A DNA stretch of 64,000 nt, from assembly GCA_963575745.1 (NCBI GenBank), contig CAUYUJ010014323.1, forward strand, positions 1-64,000, read 5' to 3'. The position numbers were made by a program, and so were the translations under genes. Each line of letters begins with the position of its first letter. The stretch's first letter is position 1. This DNA is from Prorocentrum cordatum (Eukaryota; Sar; Dinophyceae; Prorocentrales; Prorocentraceae). This document shows, in pieces, positions 21,276 through 31,821 of the stretch. Under the pieces are notes generated by a model, which had not been told where the DNA came from, made no database searches, and worked only from the letters and a program-made list of their open reading frames with translations.

Positions 21276-21338
21276 CCTTTCCTCTCTCTCTCTCTCTATA
21301 TCTAGCTACTCTCTCTCTCTCTCTAGCTATACTCTCTC

Positions 21339-21371
<33 letters not shown>

Positions 21372-21520
21372 TCTCTCTCTCTCATCCCTCACTCTGCGCG
21401 CGCGCTGATCGAGCGCGCGCGCATGTCAGCATGAGCAAGCGTGCACGTACATCCATCCATACATATATATATATAATATATATATATATATAATATATAT
21501 TATATATATATGTGTGTATC
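21056..21520. repeat. (CT)n and (TA)n microsatellites
   Basis: CT arrays (21056-21390) with a T run at 21202-21215, then TA repeats (21463-21512). Confidence 0.95.
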
Positions 21521-21985
21521 TGTATGTATACATATACCCCTCTCCTCCTCGTCCTCGGTGGCCCCTTGCCTTGAACGTTCCCCATCGATAACATTATTCC
21601 TCTCCTGCGTCTCTCCTCCGTCCTCAGTCCTCCGTGCTTTGCCCTTTCCCTCGACCCTAGCCCTCGATGTATCTTCGATTCTAACTCTCGTCCTCCGTCC
21701 TCCGTGTCTTGCCCCTTCTCCTCGGCCCTCGCTCCTCGATCGGGACCCGCCCCCAGTCCTATCTTCGATCCTAGCTTTCCGCCTCGACCCCCCCTCCCGT
21801 GGAACTCTGCCCCGTCGAGTCGAGGCTCACATGCGCATGCCCCCTTTCGCCTGCGCAGCCGCGGCCTTGGGCGTATACTCGAGGGGGCCAGCGCTGGACT
21901 CGGGCTCGGGCTGTCGGCAATGTCGCGAAACGATGGCAGCGCATATATCGAAACGAGAGATGGTCAGCGGAAGGGGGGCGCGCAG

Positions 21986-22124
21986 TCGGACTCGATTGGA
22001 CGGGGCGCGCGAGAGGGTGCAAGACCCCTCCGAGGGCCACAGCGCCACAATAATGTAGGAATCATGGGTCGCGGGGCACAGGGCGCAAGGGCGCCCTTGA
22101 TCTGGCAGGGTCGACCTACTCTGG
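21986..22124. repeat. Dispersed repeat, copy 2
   Basis: Matches 14066-14204. Minus-strand reading includes SRSTLPDQGRPCALCPATHD, suggesting the parent was a coding sequence. The function is unknown. Confidence 0.7.
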
Positions 22125-22740
22125 GCCGGCAAGGGCCGCGCACTTCCTCCAGAAAGTGGCTCAAGAACGCAAGCCCCTCGCAGCTGCTGCCTCTCGCCTC
22201 CCCGCCCCTTTAACCCATGGGGGCCCGACTGCAGTGGGGCGGTGGCAAATTTCAACGTCAACAACGGGTCGACGACTCGATCGTGCTGCCGAGGAGCACC
22301 CCTGAGCGAAGGCATCGCCACGGCTGGATCCAAGGCCCATCCTCGAAAACAGAAGTGTCGAAACAGGCCATGCAATTGAGCGAGCAACGACATATGTACA
22401 TGCACGCCCTCCGCGGTCTTGAGTGCACGAACGTCCTCGCTCAAACGCCCTCCAGGGGAAGCTAGCCGCGCGCGCGTGCATATGTCGCTGGCCTCTGAAC
22501 AATTGAACGCTCGCCAACACACCGTGCGTGCGCCCGTGCGTACTGAGGCCACTGCGCGCAGCGCGAGGTCGCTCATGTTTGCAACTGGGCACCGAGCAAT
22601 CCGGCCCACGGCCAGGCATGAGCAGGAGTCGCCGTCGCGACGCCGACTGCGCTGCTAGCGGCAACCCTCCCTCGATCGAGGAAGATGTTCTGCTGCGCGC
22701 TATAATGCAAGGTGCCCCGCTCACCTGAAGGCCGTGTGCG
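22125..22740. other. Region inside transposon without recognised gene
   Basis: A plus-strand short frame ends SIEEDVLLRAIMQGAPLT (stop near 22728). No family recognised. Confidence 0.35.
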
Positions 22741-23575
22741 GGGGGAACGAACAGGGTCTTCTCACCCTCCTGATCCTCCTTCCTATACTGATCCTCGAGA
22801 GCAGCCTCTCCTCCTCATCCTCGCCGCTCCCTGGGGCTCCTCGCTCCTGGCCCTCCTGGGCTCAAGCTCTCTCCTCCTCCTCCTCCTCCTCCTCCTCCTC
22901 GCCACTCCCTGGGGCTCCTGGTCTCCTAACCCTCCTAGTCTTCTATGCTAAAGCTCCCTCCTCCTCTTGACGTCCTTGAGGCTCCTCGCCGGCCTCCTGA
23001 CTCTTCCTCGTCCTCGCCCCCCTCCTCCTTCTCTTCCGCCTCTTCCCCCTCCTCTGGTGCCCCGCCCCAGGTGCCAGCTATCATGCTGAAGTATACAACC
23101 TCCTCCTCCTTCTCCTTGCTCCCCCTCCGGCTTCTCGCCCGCGCTCACATACAACCAGCGCTCGCACGCTGACCGTGCCCCCCCCCCCCCCCCCCCCCCC
23201 CCCATCCCGCACGAGGTGGCCTCAAGGATAACATACGATCGCCGTTCATGGCGTCGACGGGGTTCGCGCCGATGTTCACGAGCACCTCCCAGAGCCAGAG
23301 GTCTCCAGAGCGCTCGGGGACAGATGTAGAGAGATAGGTGGTTCCTCCTCATCCTCGCCCTCCTCGTCATCACTCTCCTTCTCCTGATCATTATCGTCCT
23401 CATCCTCATCGTTCTCGTTTCAATTTCTCATCCTCCTCAGTCTTATCCTCCAGGAAACCTGCCTATATCTCCTCTCCTCGTTCCTTCGCCTCGTCATCTT
23501 CCTCCTGTTCCAGAAGGGCGTCGCCTTCTTCGACCTCCTCGTCCTCGATCCCCTTGCCACTCCTCGTCCACCTCC
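22741..23575. repeat. CTCCTC-rich low complexity with poly(C)
   Basis: TCC repeats throughout (GGAGGA on minus) and a C homopolymer at 23178-23203. Frames through it are Glu/Arg-rich on minus or Ser/Pro-rich on plus and not credible as genes, although it abuts the ORF at 23576. Confidence 0.7.
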
Positions 23576-24160
23576 TCATTCGTCGAGCGACTTGAGCACA
23601 TGGATCTTGATCAGCGTCGCGGCGTCCTTGTTGCACGTCTTCAGCCCCAGCAGGTAGTGGAAGATCTGCTCGAGCGCGAACTTCGACAAGTCGGTCCTGG
23701 TCATGTTGTGCTTCTCGAGCTGCCAGGCCTTCCAGTCCTTGTCCGCCGTCTGGATGAGCTGCTTCCACTGGGACGCTTCGTCATCGATGAAGGTCCTGAA
23801 CACGATGCACTGGTAGCCCTCGGAGGCGCGCTCGCGGTACTTCAGCTCGAAGCGGCCCCCCGCGTCGTCTCGGCATTTGTGCACGCCGTTGCCAAGGAAG
23901 TTCGGCTCCTGGCCCCAGTCGACCGGCGGCGTGAGCACGACAGCCGCCCCCTCAGCTGGGGCCGCCTCCTCATCCTCCTCAGCTGGGGCCGCCTCCTCCT
24001 TAGCGGGGTTCTCCTCTGGCGCTGGGGCCTCGTCCTTCTCAGCTGGGTTCTCCTCTGGCGCTGGGGCCTCGCCCTCCCTGTCAGCTGAGTTCTCCTCCGG
24101 CGCCTCCTCCTGAGTCGCAGCCTTGGCCTTCGCGCGCGCCTTCTTCTTCTTCGGCTGCAC
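23576..24160 (-). CDS. Hypothetical protein: basic head, acidic repeats, unknown C-terminal domain
   Basis: A 194-residue frame. It starts MQPKKKKARAKAKAATQ, followed by repeats of EEAPxPEENPAEKDEAPAPE (about residues 18-75). A non-repetitive C-terminal half follows: VDWGQEPNFLGNGVHKCRD, RFELKYRERASEGYQCIVF, SQWKQLIQTADKDWKAWQL and ALEQIFHYLLGLKTCNKD. Balanced composition in the second half suggests a real folded domain, but I do not recognise it. An upstream register (24300-24180) reads KPTTAKGKATGRPKGKAEG, like an AT-hook or histone-tail segment, so the true N-terminus may be an upstream exon. It lies within the giant transposon and may be cargo or a captured host gene. Confidence 0.5.
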   Translation of the reverse strand: MQPKKKKARAKAKAATQEEAPEENSADREGEAPAPEENPAEKDEAPAPEENPAKEEAAPAEEDEEAAPAEGAAVVLTPPVDWGQEPNFLGNGVHKCRDDAGGRFELKYRERASEGYQCIVFRTFIDDEASQWKQLIQTADKDWKAWQLEKHNMTRTDLSKFALEQIFHYLLGLKTCNKDAATLIKIHVLKSLDE

Positions 24161-24327
24161 CAGCTTGGGCGGGGCGCACTCCTCTTGGGCGTCGCCATGC
24201 CCTCCGCCTTGCCCTCCGCCTTGCCCTTCGGCCTGCCCGTCGCCTTGCCTTTCGCCGTGGTCGGCTTGTCCTCAGGCCTCGGGATCGCGCCGATCGACAG
24301 GCTCGGCGGGATCCAGCTGATAGGTTA

Positions 24328-24850
24328 TTCGGGCTCCTCCTTCTTGACCTCCTTCTTGACCTCCTTCTTGATCGCCTTCTTGCGCGCGCGGTGGCCCATG
24401 AGCTCCTTCATGAACGGCATGCTGATACCTCCACCGCTGCTGCTCGACGCAGCTGCGCTGCTCGCAGCCCCCCCGAGCTCCTCCTCGGCCACCCCCATCG
24501 GAGTCATCCGAGTAGAAGCTGTCCGCCTCCGCCCCCTCGCAGTGTTCAACCTCGTCCTGCGGGACCGCCGCCTCCTCGCCGCGCTCGCCCTCGATGGGGG
24601 CAATCGCCTCATCGCCGTCGCCCTCCAGGGGGACAGCCTCCGCCTCCTCGCCGTTATCCTCGCCCTCGATGGGGGCCGTAGCTTCCTCGCCGTCATCCTC
24701 CAGGGGGACCGCCTCCGCCCCCCCGCAGTGTTCGTCCTCTAGGGGGCAGCCGCTTCCTCGCCGTCGGCCAGGGGGACTGCCTCTTCTTCGTCGGGCTCGG
24801 CGGTGCCCTGTCCACTAGCCACGTGCTCGATCTCGAGATCGAGATCGCGG
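24328..24850 (-). pseudogene. Acidic repeat protein fragment, likely upstream part of the same gene
   Basis: On minus, repeats of EAVPLEDDGEEATAPIEG (24740-24560) stay in phase over about 60 residues, then DEVEHCEGAEADSFYSDDSD. After a one-base shift in a G run come GVAEEELGGAAS and GGGISMPFMKELMGHRARKK, with Lys-rich KKEVKKEVKKEEPE before a stop at 24328. The in-phase acidic repeats argue for past coding. Two register changes mean broken copy, introns, or homopolymer error. Confidence 0.4.
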
Positions 24851-24982
24851 TCGAGGTGCCCCTCGATCGAGGTCGGCATCGATCTCGGCCTCGATCTCGA
24901 GATGGAGGTCTCGAGATCGAGATCGACCCGCCCGCGTCCTCCTGGTCGACCTCGATCTCGAGATCGATATCGATGTGCTGTG
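24827..24982. repeat. GATCTCGA-rich palindromic cryptic repeat
   Basis: Overlapping CGATCTCGAGATCG words on both strands, capable of strong self-pairing. Confidence 0.6.
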
Positions 24983-25019
24983 TAGTTACGCTCCTCTTCC
25001 AACCTCTCGAACTCCTTCA

Positions 25020-25612
25020 TCATCCCTCCAACCCCCTCAACTCAACTCCGCCCCCTCCGACCCCTCCTCCCTTCAGCCACCCCCTCCCCCCCCATCCAAC
25101 TCCGCCCTCCTTCCTCGAAACATCGCCCCCTCCTCCCTCCTTCACCTCTGCTCTCTCCTCCAACTCTTTCCTCCTCTCGCCCTCCCCAGCGGCAGGTCCC
25201 CCCCCCCCCATGTCCTCGTCTGGCGCCGCGTGGGCGTCGTGCAAGTACTGCGCGACGACCTCGCCCTCTACGAACTCGACCTCATCCGAGCAGTCGACCG
25301 GCCACCCCTTCTCAACGATCGATCGCTCGACGGTGTTGCGCTGCTTCCCTCTCGCTCCTCTTCCTCATCCCCCCCATCCTCCTCATCCTACGCCTCCTCC
25401 TCCTCATCCTCCTCCTCATCCTCGCCCCCCTCGTTCCGTTTCCTCCTCCTCCTCCTCCTCTTCCTCTTCGATATTCCTCCTCCTCCCCCCCTCGTTCCTC
25501 TTCCTCGTCCTCCTCCGCCTCCTCCTCATCAAGTTAGTATCCTCTTCACGCCTCTTCGAACCTCCTCCTTCTCCCTCTTCCTTCTCCTCCTCGTCCGCCA
25601 CCCTGCCCTGAC
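25020..25612. repeat. CTCCTC low complexity
   Basis: TCC-rich on plus. An intron-like spacer between exon-like islands. Confidence 0.6.
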
Positions 25613-25614
25613 GT

Positions 25615-25765
25615 CGGGTCGATTCCCTCAAGTCCGGCCGGAGTTCGAGTCGACTCCGTCAAATTCGATCGGTCGAGCCGGGCCCCTTCAAGTTCGATCG
25701 GTCGGCTCTCTAAAGTTCGATGTCAAGTTCGAATCGGCTCCCTCAAGTTCGGCCCCTGGCTGCTC
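25615..25765. repeat. Degenerate CAAGTTCGATCGG repeat
   Basis: Five to six imperfect copies of CAAGTTCGAYCGG separated by CTCC-type spacers. Confidence 0.55.
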
Positions 25766-26239
25766 GCGCCGACCCTCTGGTGACCTCTACGCCCATGTCG
25801 CGGCCGTGCTTCCGCTGCCAGCGCGCGAGCCCGATCGCGAACGCGCGGACCTCGAGGAACCTCGCTCGGGGCAGCGGCACTGACGCAGCAAGCGACGAGG
25901 GGGCGCGACGAAACAAGTCAAACGAAACGGGGACGAGACGCAACGATTCGCCTGCAGCGCCACCAGCCCCTGGACCATCTTCATCGAGATCCTCCTGCGC
26001 CCCTGCTAGGGTGACTTACAGCGCGTTCTGGCCTGCGCGGCCCCAGTGCCCACGTCCTTGAAATCTCAATCCGTTCATCTTATCCTGATATCATCCTCTT
26101 CGTCGTCTTCATCCTTATCCTCCTTCATCTTCCTCAGTATCCTTATCTTGCTCCTCAACATATTCCTCCCTCTCCTCCCCCTGATCCGCTTATTCTCCCT
26201 CTTCCCCCCTCCTCATCCTGGTCCTGCTGCCCCCCATCC

Positions 26240-26369
26240 CCTCTCCGAAAATAAGCTGCGGCGGCGTGCTGGCCTGTGGCCCTCCACGACGCCCGCCCTG
26301 GGCAGCTTGCGATGCATTTTTGTTGCACTGCTCCTGGAACTTGGCGCGATAGCGCTTGTCCCAGACGAC
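26240..26369 (-). CDS. Exon-like island (unknown protein)
   Basis: After CGCTGCCGCAG (acceptor-like) the minus strand reads VVWDKRYRAKFQEQCNKNAS, then QAAQGGRRGGPQASTPPQLI. Normal amino-acid composition stands out from the CTCCTC repeats on both sides. Family not recognised. Confidence 0.35.
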
Positions 26370-26904
26370 CTGCGGCAGCGAGGGTCATGGACGGGGGAAG
26401 ACATGCCGACTCAGGGAGGCAACACTTCCTGCTGGCTGTCTCCACCTCCTCGCCTTCCCCTGAGCCGCCCCTCCTCCTGAAGGACCCTGCGCCCCCCAAT
26501 GCCCTCGAGGCCGCCCGCCCTCGACCCTCGCTGTCGCATCCTCCTGCGTCTCCTCCTGCGTTTGGGCGCGGCGTAGATCACCCTCCTCTAGGGTCGAAGC
26601 TCCGAGAGGGGCAACATAGCTTGCTGACTGCCTCCGCTTGGGCCCCCTCCTCTTGCTGCTCCTCTTCGATCTCCTGCCCCCCCCCCCCCTTCCCCCTGCT
26701 CATCCTGCATCGGTCTCCCTGTCTTATCCTCATGCTCTTCCTCGATCCCCCCTGTCTTATCCTCCTGATTCGCTTCCTCTTGGGTGCGTCCTCCTCTGCT
26801 GGCTCCCTGGCCCCCTCCTCCTCATCCTTCTCCTCTTTCTCCTCCGCCCCCTCCTTCTCCTCGGCCTCCTCGAGGCTCATTCTCCTGCAGGGTGCTTCAT
26901 CCTC

Positions 26905-27045
26905 CTATAACTCGAGCCCGTGACCCATGGGGAGCGCAGGCCCGAGGGCCTCCAAATTCTTCTGGCTCGCGCGGCGGCCGTTGCACATTTTAGTTATCTG
27001 TGCGTACGTGGAGCCGAACACCTGGCTGTCGTCGTCATGGGCGCG
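26905..27045 (-). CDS. Exon-like island, possibly terminal (unknown protein)
   Basis: Minus reading: GRAHDDDSQVFGSTYAQITK, then MCNGRRASQKNLEALGPALP and MGHGLEL to a TAG at 26905. The Asp-rich start continues an acidic low-complexity frame from the repeat upstream. Not recognised. Confidence 0.35.
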   Translation of the reverse strand, partial: RAHDDDSQVFGSTYAQITKMCNGRRASQKNLEALGPALPMGHGLEL

Positions 27046-27379
27046 GCCGCACGTGGATCGTCAGCGCCGATCCCCCTCCTCCTCGTCCTCCTCTCCCCCC
27101 CTCCCTCTCCCCCTCGTTCCTCTTCCTCCTCATCCTCATCCTCCCCCTCCTTATTCGCATCACCCCCCCTCCATCATCCCCCTCGCCCCCCCCCCCCCCC
27201 CCCCTTCCGCGCAACATCTTAACCCTCCACCTCCTCCCCTTCTCCACCTCCACCACTCCTCATCCACCTCCTTCTCCTCCACCTCCATCCCATCCCTTCC
27301 CCTTCTCTTCCCTTCTGTTCCCTTCCCTCCATCCTCCCCCCGAGCACCGTCAGCAAGCAACCCCTCCCAAGCGCCGTCA

Positions 27380-27625
27380 GCAAGTCAGGAATGGGCAGAT
27401 TCCCTGACTGGCCCACGTTGTAGACGCCGAAGTGTGGGATCTGCGCGAAGCCTCCAGGTCGGGGAAATCGTCGTCGGCCCCATCGTAGTCGATCGTCTTC
27501 CCCCCTCCTCCTCCCCCGCCCCCCCCCCCCTCCCCCTCCCCTCCTTTTTCTCCCCACCTTCCTCATCATCTGATTATTCCTCCTCTTGTGTGAAGCCTCC
27601 AGGTCGGGGCAGTCGTCGTCGGGAT
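27380..27625 (-). CDS. Exon-like islands with repeated DDDxPDLEAS (unknown protein)
   Basis: Minus reading gives GDPDDDCPDLEASH (about 27600) and TIDYDGADDDFPDLEAS (about 27480), a duplicated acidic motif. An alternative register gives GGFAQIPHFGVYNVGQSGNL and PIPDLLTALGRG. The duplication at DNA level (GCCTCCAGGTCGGGG at 27446 and 27596) spans the repeat-rich spacer between them. Confidence 0.3.
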
Positions 27626-27964
27626 CACCGTGGTCGCTCCCTTCTTCCTCCTCCTCCTCCCTCCACCCCCCCCCCCCCCCCCCCCCCCTCCTCATCCTCC
27701 TCCCCCTCCTCCTCCTCCCCCTCAGCATCATCCTCATATTTCTCCGCACCTTCCTCCTCATCTTGGTCCCCCTCCTCTCGCCTCCTCCTCCCCTCCCATC
27801 TTCTCTTCCTCCTCATCTCCCGCATATTCATCCGTGTTCTCCTCCTGCTCGCTGTCCTCCTCGCATCCCCCTCGCCCGATGTGCTTCGCAGTCCTCTCAC
27901 CCTTATCATCCTATCCTGCTCCTCGCCACATCTGTCATCCTTCTCACCCCCCGCCCCCCCTTCC

Positions 27965-28370
27965 CCGATAGGCCTTCGATCGTGGGCGCGGTGCGGCTGT
28001 CGTCTCGACGGCCCAGCGCCTGGCGATGCGGGGGCTCATCCTTGCACTCCTCCTCCTCATCTGCCTCATCCTCGCCCTCCACCTCCTCCTCCCCGTCCTC
28101 ATCCTCATCCTCATCCCTCCTCCTCATCATCCCCATCCTCATCTTCTCGAGGCCGTCATCGATCCCTCTCCTTCTTCCTCCTCCTCCTCCTCCTCCTCCT
28201 CTTCCTCCTCCTCCTCCTCCTCATCCTCCGCATCCCCCTCCTCGCCCTCCTCATCCCCCCCCCCCGCCCCCTCCTACGCGCGGCCGTGCACGTTGCGCCT
28301 CTGCCGCATCATCCAGCGCGACCTCCTCTAGTGTGATCGTCTTGTCGCGGCGCAGCTTCGGCGTCATCGC
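27965..28370 (-). CDS. Exon-like islands (unknown protein)
   Basis: Minus readings CRAMTPKLRRDKTITLEEVA then LDDAAEAQRARPR (28370-28265), and ECKDEPPHRQALGRRDDSRT then APTIEGLSG (28050-27965). They are separated by GAG-rich low complexity. Together with the other islands they look like exons of an acidic nuclear-type protein, but the chain cannot be assembled with confidence. Confidence 0.3.
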
Positions 28371-28554
28371 CCGGCAGCGGAACGAGGGGGCGAGGGGGCA
28401 GAGGGGGGGGGGGGGGCAGGGCCACACCGGCGGGCGAAGATGAGAAGCACGAGGCGGAGGAGGACGGCGGAGGAGGAGGAGGGGGGGAGGAGGAGGGGGG
28501 GGGGGCGAAGGAGGAGGATAAGGAGAGGAGGGTAACCGAACTAGAGGAGGAGGA

Positions 28555-29010
28555 TGAGGAGGAGGAGGAGGAGGAGGAGGAGGAGGAGGGGTGGCCTTGA
28601 CCAAAACCATGTGGGAGGCCTACTTCTTCACGAATCGCCTGCGCGCCCATGCTGCGAATTTCTTGACTATGTTTTTTGCCAGCGTGCGGCCCAAGGATGC
28701 CCGACATCACCATCGGCTCGGGGGGCCCCTAGAGGAGGAAACCAGGTGATCGAGGAGGGGGAGGAGGAGGAGGAAGGGACCCGAGGGATATGCAAACTTT
28801 CTGGGAGAGGTTCTGACGCGCCCGGCCGCCGCATGGGGATCGGGGGAAATGAAGGAGGCCCTCAGGCGGATCAGTTAGAGAATGAGCAGAAGGGGAAGCC
28901 TCGAGAGGAGGAGGAGGAGGAGGAGGAGGAGGATCGGGATAATGATCACACTGAGGAGGAGGAGGAGGAGGAGGAGGAGGAGGAGGAGGAGGAGGAGGGG
29001 GGGAGAAGGA
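28555..29010. repeat. (GAG)n tracts with a short unique segment
   Basis: GAG repeats at 28555-28590 and 28903-29000. Between them lies about 150 bp of unique sequence that could code on either strand (plus: TMWEAYFFTNRLRAHAANFL), not recognised. Confidence 0.6.
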
Positions 29011-29313
29011 TCAGGAATATCAGGAGGATCATGATCAGGCGGATCAGAAGGGGGGCCAGCAAGAGGATCAAGGAGGAGAAGCGGTGTCCTCAGGCTTTAA
29101 CTCTGGGACGCCCGCGGCGTCGCACGCCTCGTCGAGCCGCCGCGCTATCTCGACCATCGCCTCGAGGAGAGCTGCGATCGATCGATGGCACGGCGGTCAA
29201 CGAGGCGTGCGTCCTTGCCCGCAAGTCCCCCTCCTGTCCCCATTCGCTCCCTGCCCTGAATTCCCCCTCAAGTTCTCCTGAAGCTCCCTGCCCACGAGTC
29301 CTCGAGCTCCCTG

Positions 29314-29318
<5 letters not shown>
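29011..29318. other. Region inside transposon without recognised gene
   Basis: Mixed sequence, followed by a CT tract that leads into the gap. Confidence 0.4.
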
Positions 29319-29354
<36 letters not shown>

Positions 29355-29475
29355 NNNNNNNNNNNNNNNNNNNNNNNNNNNNNNNNNNNNNNNNNNNNNN
29401 NNNNNNNNNNNNNNNNNNNNNNNNNNNNNNNNNNNNNNNNNNNNNNNNNNNNNNCTCCTCCTCCTCCTCCTCCCC
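29319..29475. other. CT microsatellite, 100-N scaffold gap, TCC tract
   Basis: 29355-29454 are exactly 100 N, a conventional gap of unknown size. It sits between (CT)n (29319-29354) and (TCC)n (29455-29475), a place where assembly commonly breaks. Confidence 0.95.
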
Positions 29476-29772
29476 CTCCCCCTCGAGGATCCTCTCGACC
29501 CTCTGCGGGCCCCGCCCCCGCGCCTTCGCTCGGCGGCGGGCCGCGCGGGCGCGCTCGCGGGGCTGGCCGCGCGGTGCGCGCTGGCCCTGAGCCATGCGGC
29601 GATCGATCCTCCTCTCCCTCCTCCTCGCCCTCCTCCTCCTCCGCCTCCTCCTCCTCCTCCTCTTGAGTTCCTCCTCCTTCCTCCTCCTCCTCCTCCTCCC
29701 CCTCCTCCTCTCCCTCCTTCTCCTCCTCCCGCTCCCCCCTTCGACTTCCTCCCTGCCCTCGACGAGCCCCCC

Positions 29773-29940
29773 CTCCGACGCTGTAAAATCGCGACGTCGG
29801 ATGTCAGCAACAGCATTTTATGAAGCCCGCCGCCGTAAATGTAGATCGATGTTCGCAGCAGTATATTCCATACAGGGCCGACGCTGTATAATGCGACGTC
29901 AGCTCTGTGTCCACAGCAGTTTCCATAGAGGGCCGACGCG
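29773..29940 (-). repeat. Subterminal tandem array, right (inverted relative to left)
   Basis: Reading the minus strand from 29940: CGTCGGCCCTCTATGGAA, then TGACGTCGCATTATACAGCG with CTGCTGCGAACAT, then a diverged unit and CGACGTCGCGATTTTACAGC. These are the same roughly 50-bp units as 10161-10338, in opposite orientation. Confidence 0.8.
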
Positions 29941-30003
29941 GGGGAGAGGGGGGATATTTTTTTTCGAAGGGGGGGGCCTGGCAATCCGACAGAAAACAAA
30001 ACA

Positions 30004-30112
30004 TATACGCGGAAACCAAGACGTATACGCGATAATCAAGACATGTACGCGAAAATCAAGACATGCGCACATCATGCCTAAAAATCAAGACTTCGCTGAA
30101 AAAACCAAGTCA
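30004..30112. repeat. Right subterminal short repeats AAAATCAAGACATG
   Basis: About five copies of AAATCAAGACATG or AAACCAAGACG, spaced about 20-30 bp, between ACGCG words. The same core lies inside both terminal inverted repeats and once at 8884. Confidence 0.75.
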
Positions 30113-30119
30113 AGAGGCC

Positions 30120-30153
30120 GTCTCACAAAAACCAAGACAACAAAATGTCAAGG
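30120..30153 (-). repeat. Right terminal inverted repeat (34 bp)
   Basis: GTCTCACAAAAACCAAGACA to ATGTCAAGG, the reverse complement of 8811-8844 apart from four transitions. The outer end abuts TC (30154-30155) and the RNase H reading frame of the DIRS-like element. Confidence 0.8.
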
Positions 30154-31812
30154 TCTGCCGATCGCGCCCGCTGTCTCGCAGGAGGTCCGCCGGACAGCGA
30201 CGCCGAAGCCAGAAGGGGGCGCGTCGGAGGCGTGAACGCGCCCGGCTGCGCGGTGGACAGTGGGAGGACACATCGGAGCCTCCACAGCTCCCGCCTGGCG
30301 CCAGGCCAGAGAGCAGTAACTTCCCTGTCCGCCCGCTCGATAAACGCATGCACGTCACCCAGGAAACTCAAAGCTTCTCGACGCAATAGGGCGGCCCAGG
30401 TTATGTTCCCCACCACGACCTGAAGGAGAGATCCGCTAGCGCGGCCGCGCTGGGGGATCTCTTCTATGGCGAGGCGCAGCCTCCAAAGGCCACGGCGCTT
30501 GATAGATGACCTGGCCCCCGAATTCAAGTCTAATCCCAGGAAGGCCGAGTCTGACGAGGCGGGTTCCAGCTCGTGAACCACGAGGCCCTTGCGTTCCAGG
30601 GGCGAGCGAATTCGGGAAACCGTCGAGTCCACGATAACCAGGCCCTGGCCGAAAACAACGAAGTTGTCGACATAACCAGCCACGCGGACCCCAGAGACAT
30701 CGTCGAGCGGGGAGGCGGGGCTGCCGCCCACGACGAGGCGCGACCCATCGATGCCAGAGTCGCCCAGCGAATTCAGCAGTGCGGACTGGGCGATGCGCAT
30801 GGCCCAGCTCCGGCCCATCGGCAGGATCGTGAGCGCAGGCTCCAGCATGGTCCCGGGGCCCACCTTCTGGCCTTCAACCTCGGTCAGCCCGGCAACTCCG
30901 GCATCGATGGGGGGGGGGGGCGGGGCAAAAAAATCCTGAAGCTCTGCCGGGAGGGCCATTCTGCAAAAGTAATTGTCTACGTCGCCCGACCCCGCGCAAA
31001 GACCTCCGCCTCAGGGGGCTCCAGGGGGCCCGGGGCCGAAGCGGTGGAAGGGCGGGTGGCAGGAGGGGTTTGATAAAGCAAGTGGCGACGCGAGAGTCGA
31101 AGACGAGCCTGAACTTTCCAATTTTTTTCGCAGCGCAGAATGCCAACTTCACTATGGCGGCCCGCAGCGAGCTTCCAGGAGGCCACCCCCCGGTCGACCA
31201 ACCTCCGGACGAAGGCAGCGCGACGAGCAGGAGACGACCCCAGGAGCGGATCAACATACGGGCCGAACGGACAAGCTTCTCGAATTAAGCTATGCGCCCC
31301 GGCCTCCAAAAGCGACAGGGCGGGCACCTTCAACTGGCAAGGAAACGAAGTCCTGGGAGCACGGTCGCCTAGGTGGTCCCCAGAGAGTCGCACAAACAAC
31401 TAGAGGCGCAGAGCTCGCTGAGGGCTTCCGCGCCGGAGGGGAGATCGGCCGGCTGGGGCCCCGCGGCGTGGAACTGCTCAGCAACGTGCTGAAGGGCGAG
31501 CTTCTGGCGCAGGTTAGGATTCGCAGAGCGGCCACCAGGGGCCAAGCCGTAAGCACTGCTGAGGGAAGCAATGGCGTCGCTGGCCCAATCAGTCGAGAAC
31601 CTGGCCTGGCGGCGGCGCCGGGTGACGCTTCTACTCGCCTGCGAGGAGCTGGCAGCGCGGGCAGAACGGGATGGGGAGGAAGGGGAGAGGAAAGATACCT
31701 CTGGCACGGGCAGAGGCAGCCTCATCACTGAACGTTCCCGGGCGCGAGGCAGAGCACGGAGAGGGCGGAAAGTTAATGTTGCCTGGCGCCGGGGCCCTTG
31801 AACCAGCGCCAA
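30154..31812 (-). pseudogene. DIRS-like pol: N-terminal region, reverse transcriptase, start of RNase H
   Basis: Minus-strand blocks in order: STDWASDAIASLSSAYGLA (N-terminal, about 31590), LIREACPFGPYVDPLLGSS, KFRLVFDSRVATCFIKPLL (RT entry, about 31116), SGDVDNYFCRMALPAELQD (motif A with Asp, about 30990), LTILPMGRSWAMRIAQSAL (motif B region), GYVDNFVVFG (motif C with YVDN, about 30660), SDSAFLGLDLNSG, ITWAALLRREALSFLGDVH (thumb), and VHASDAPPSGFGVAVRR then AIGR (start of RNase H with its first Asp). The frame stops flush at the transposon. At least three register changes occur, so it is a pseudogene. YVDN replaces the YxDD box, a variation found in DIRS-type RTs. Confidence 0.8.
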
Positions 31813-31821
31813 GGATCTCCA

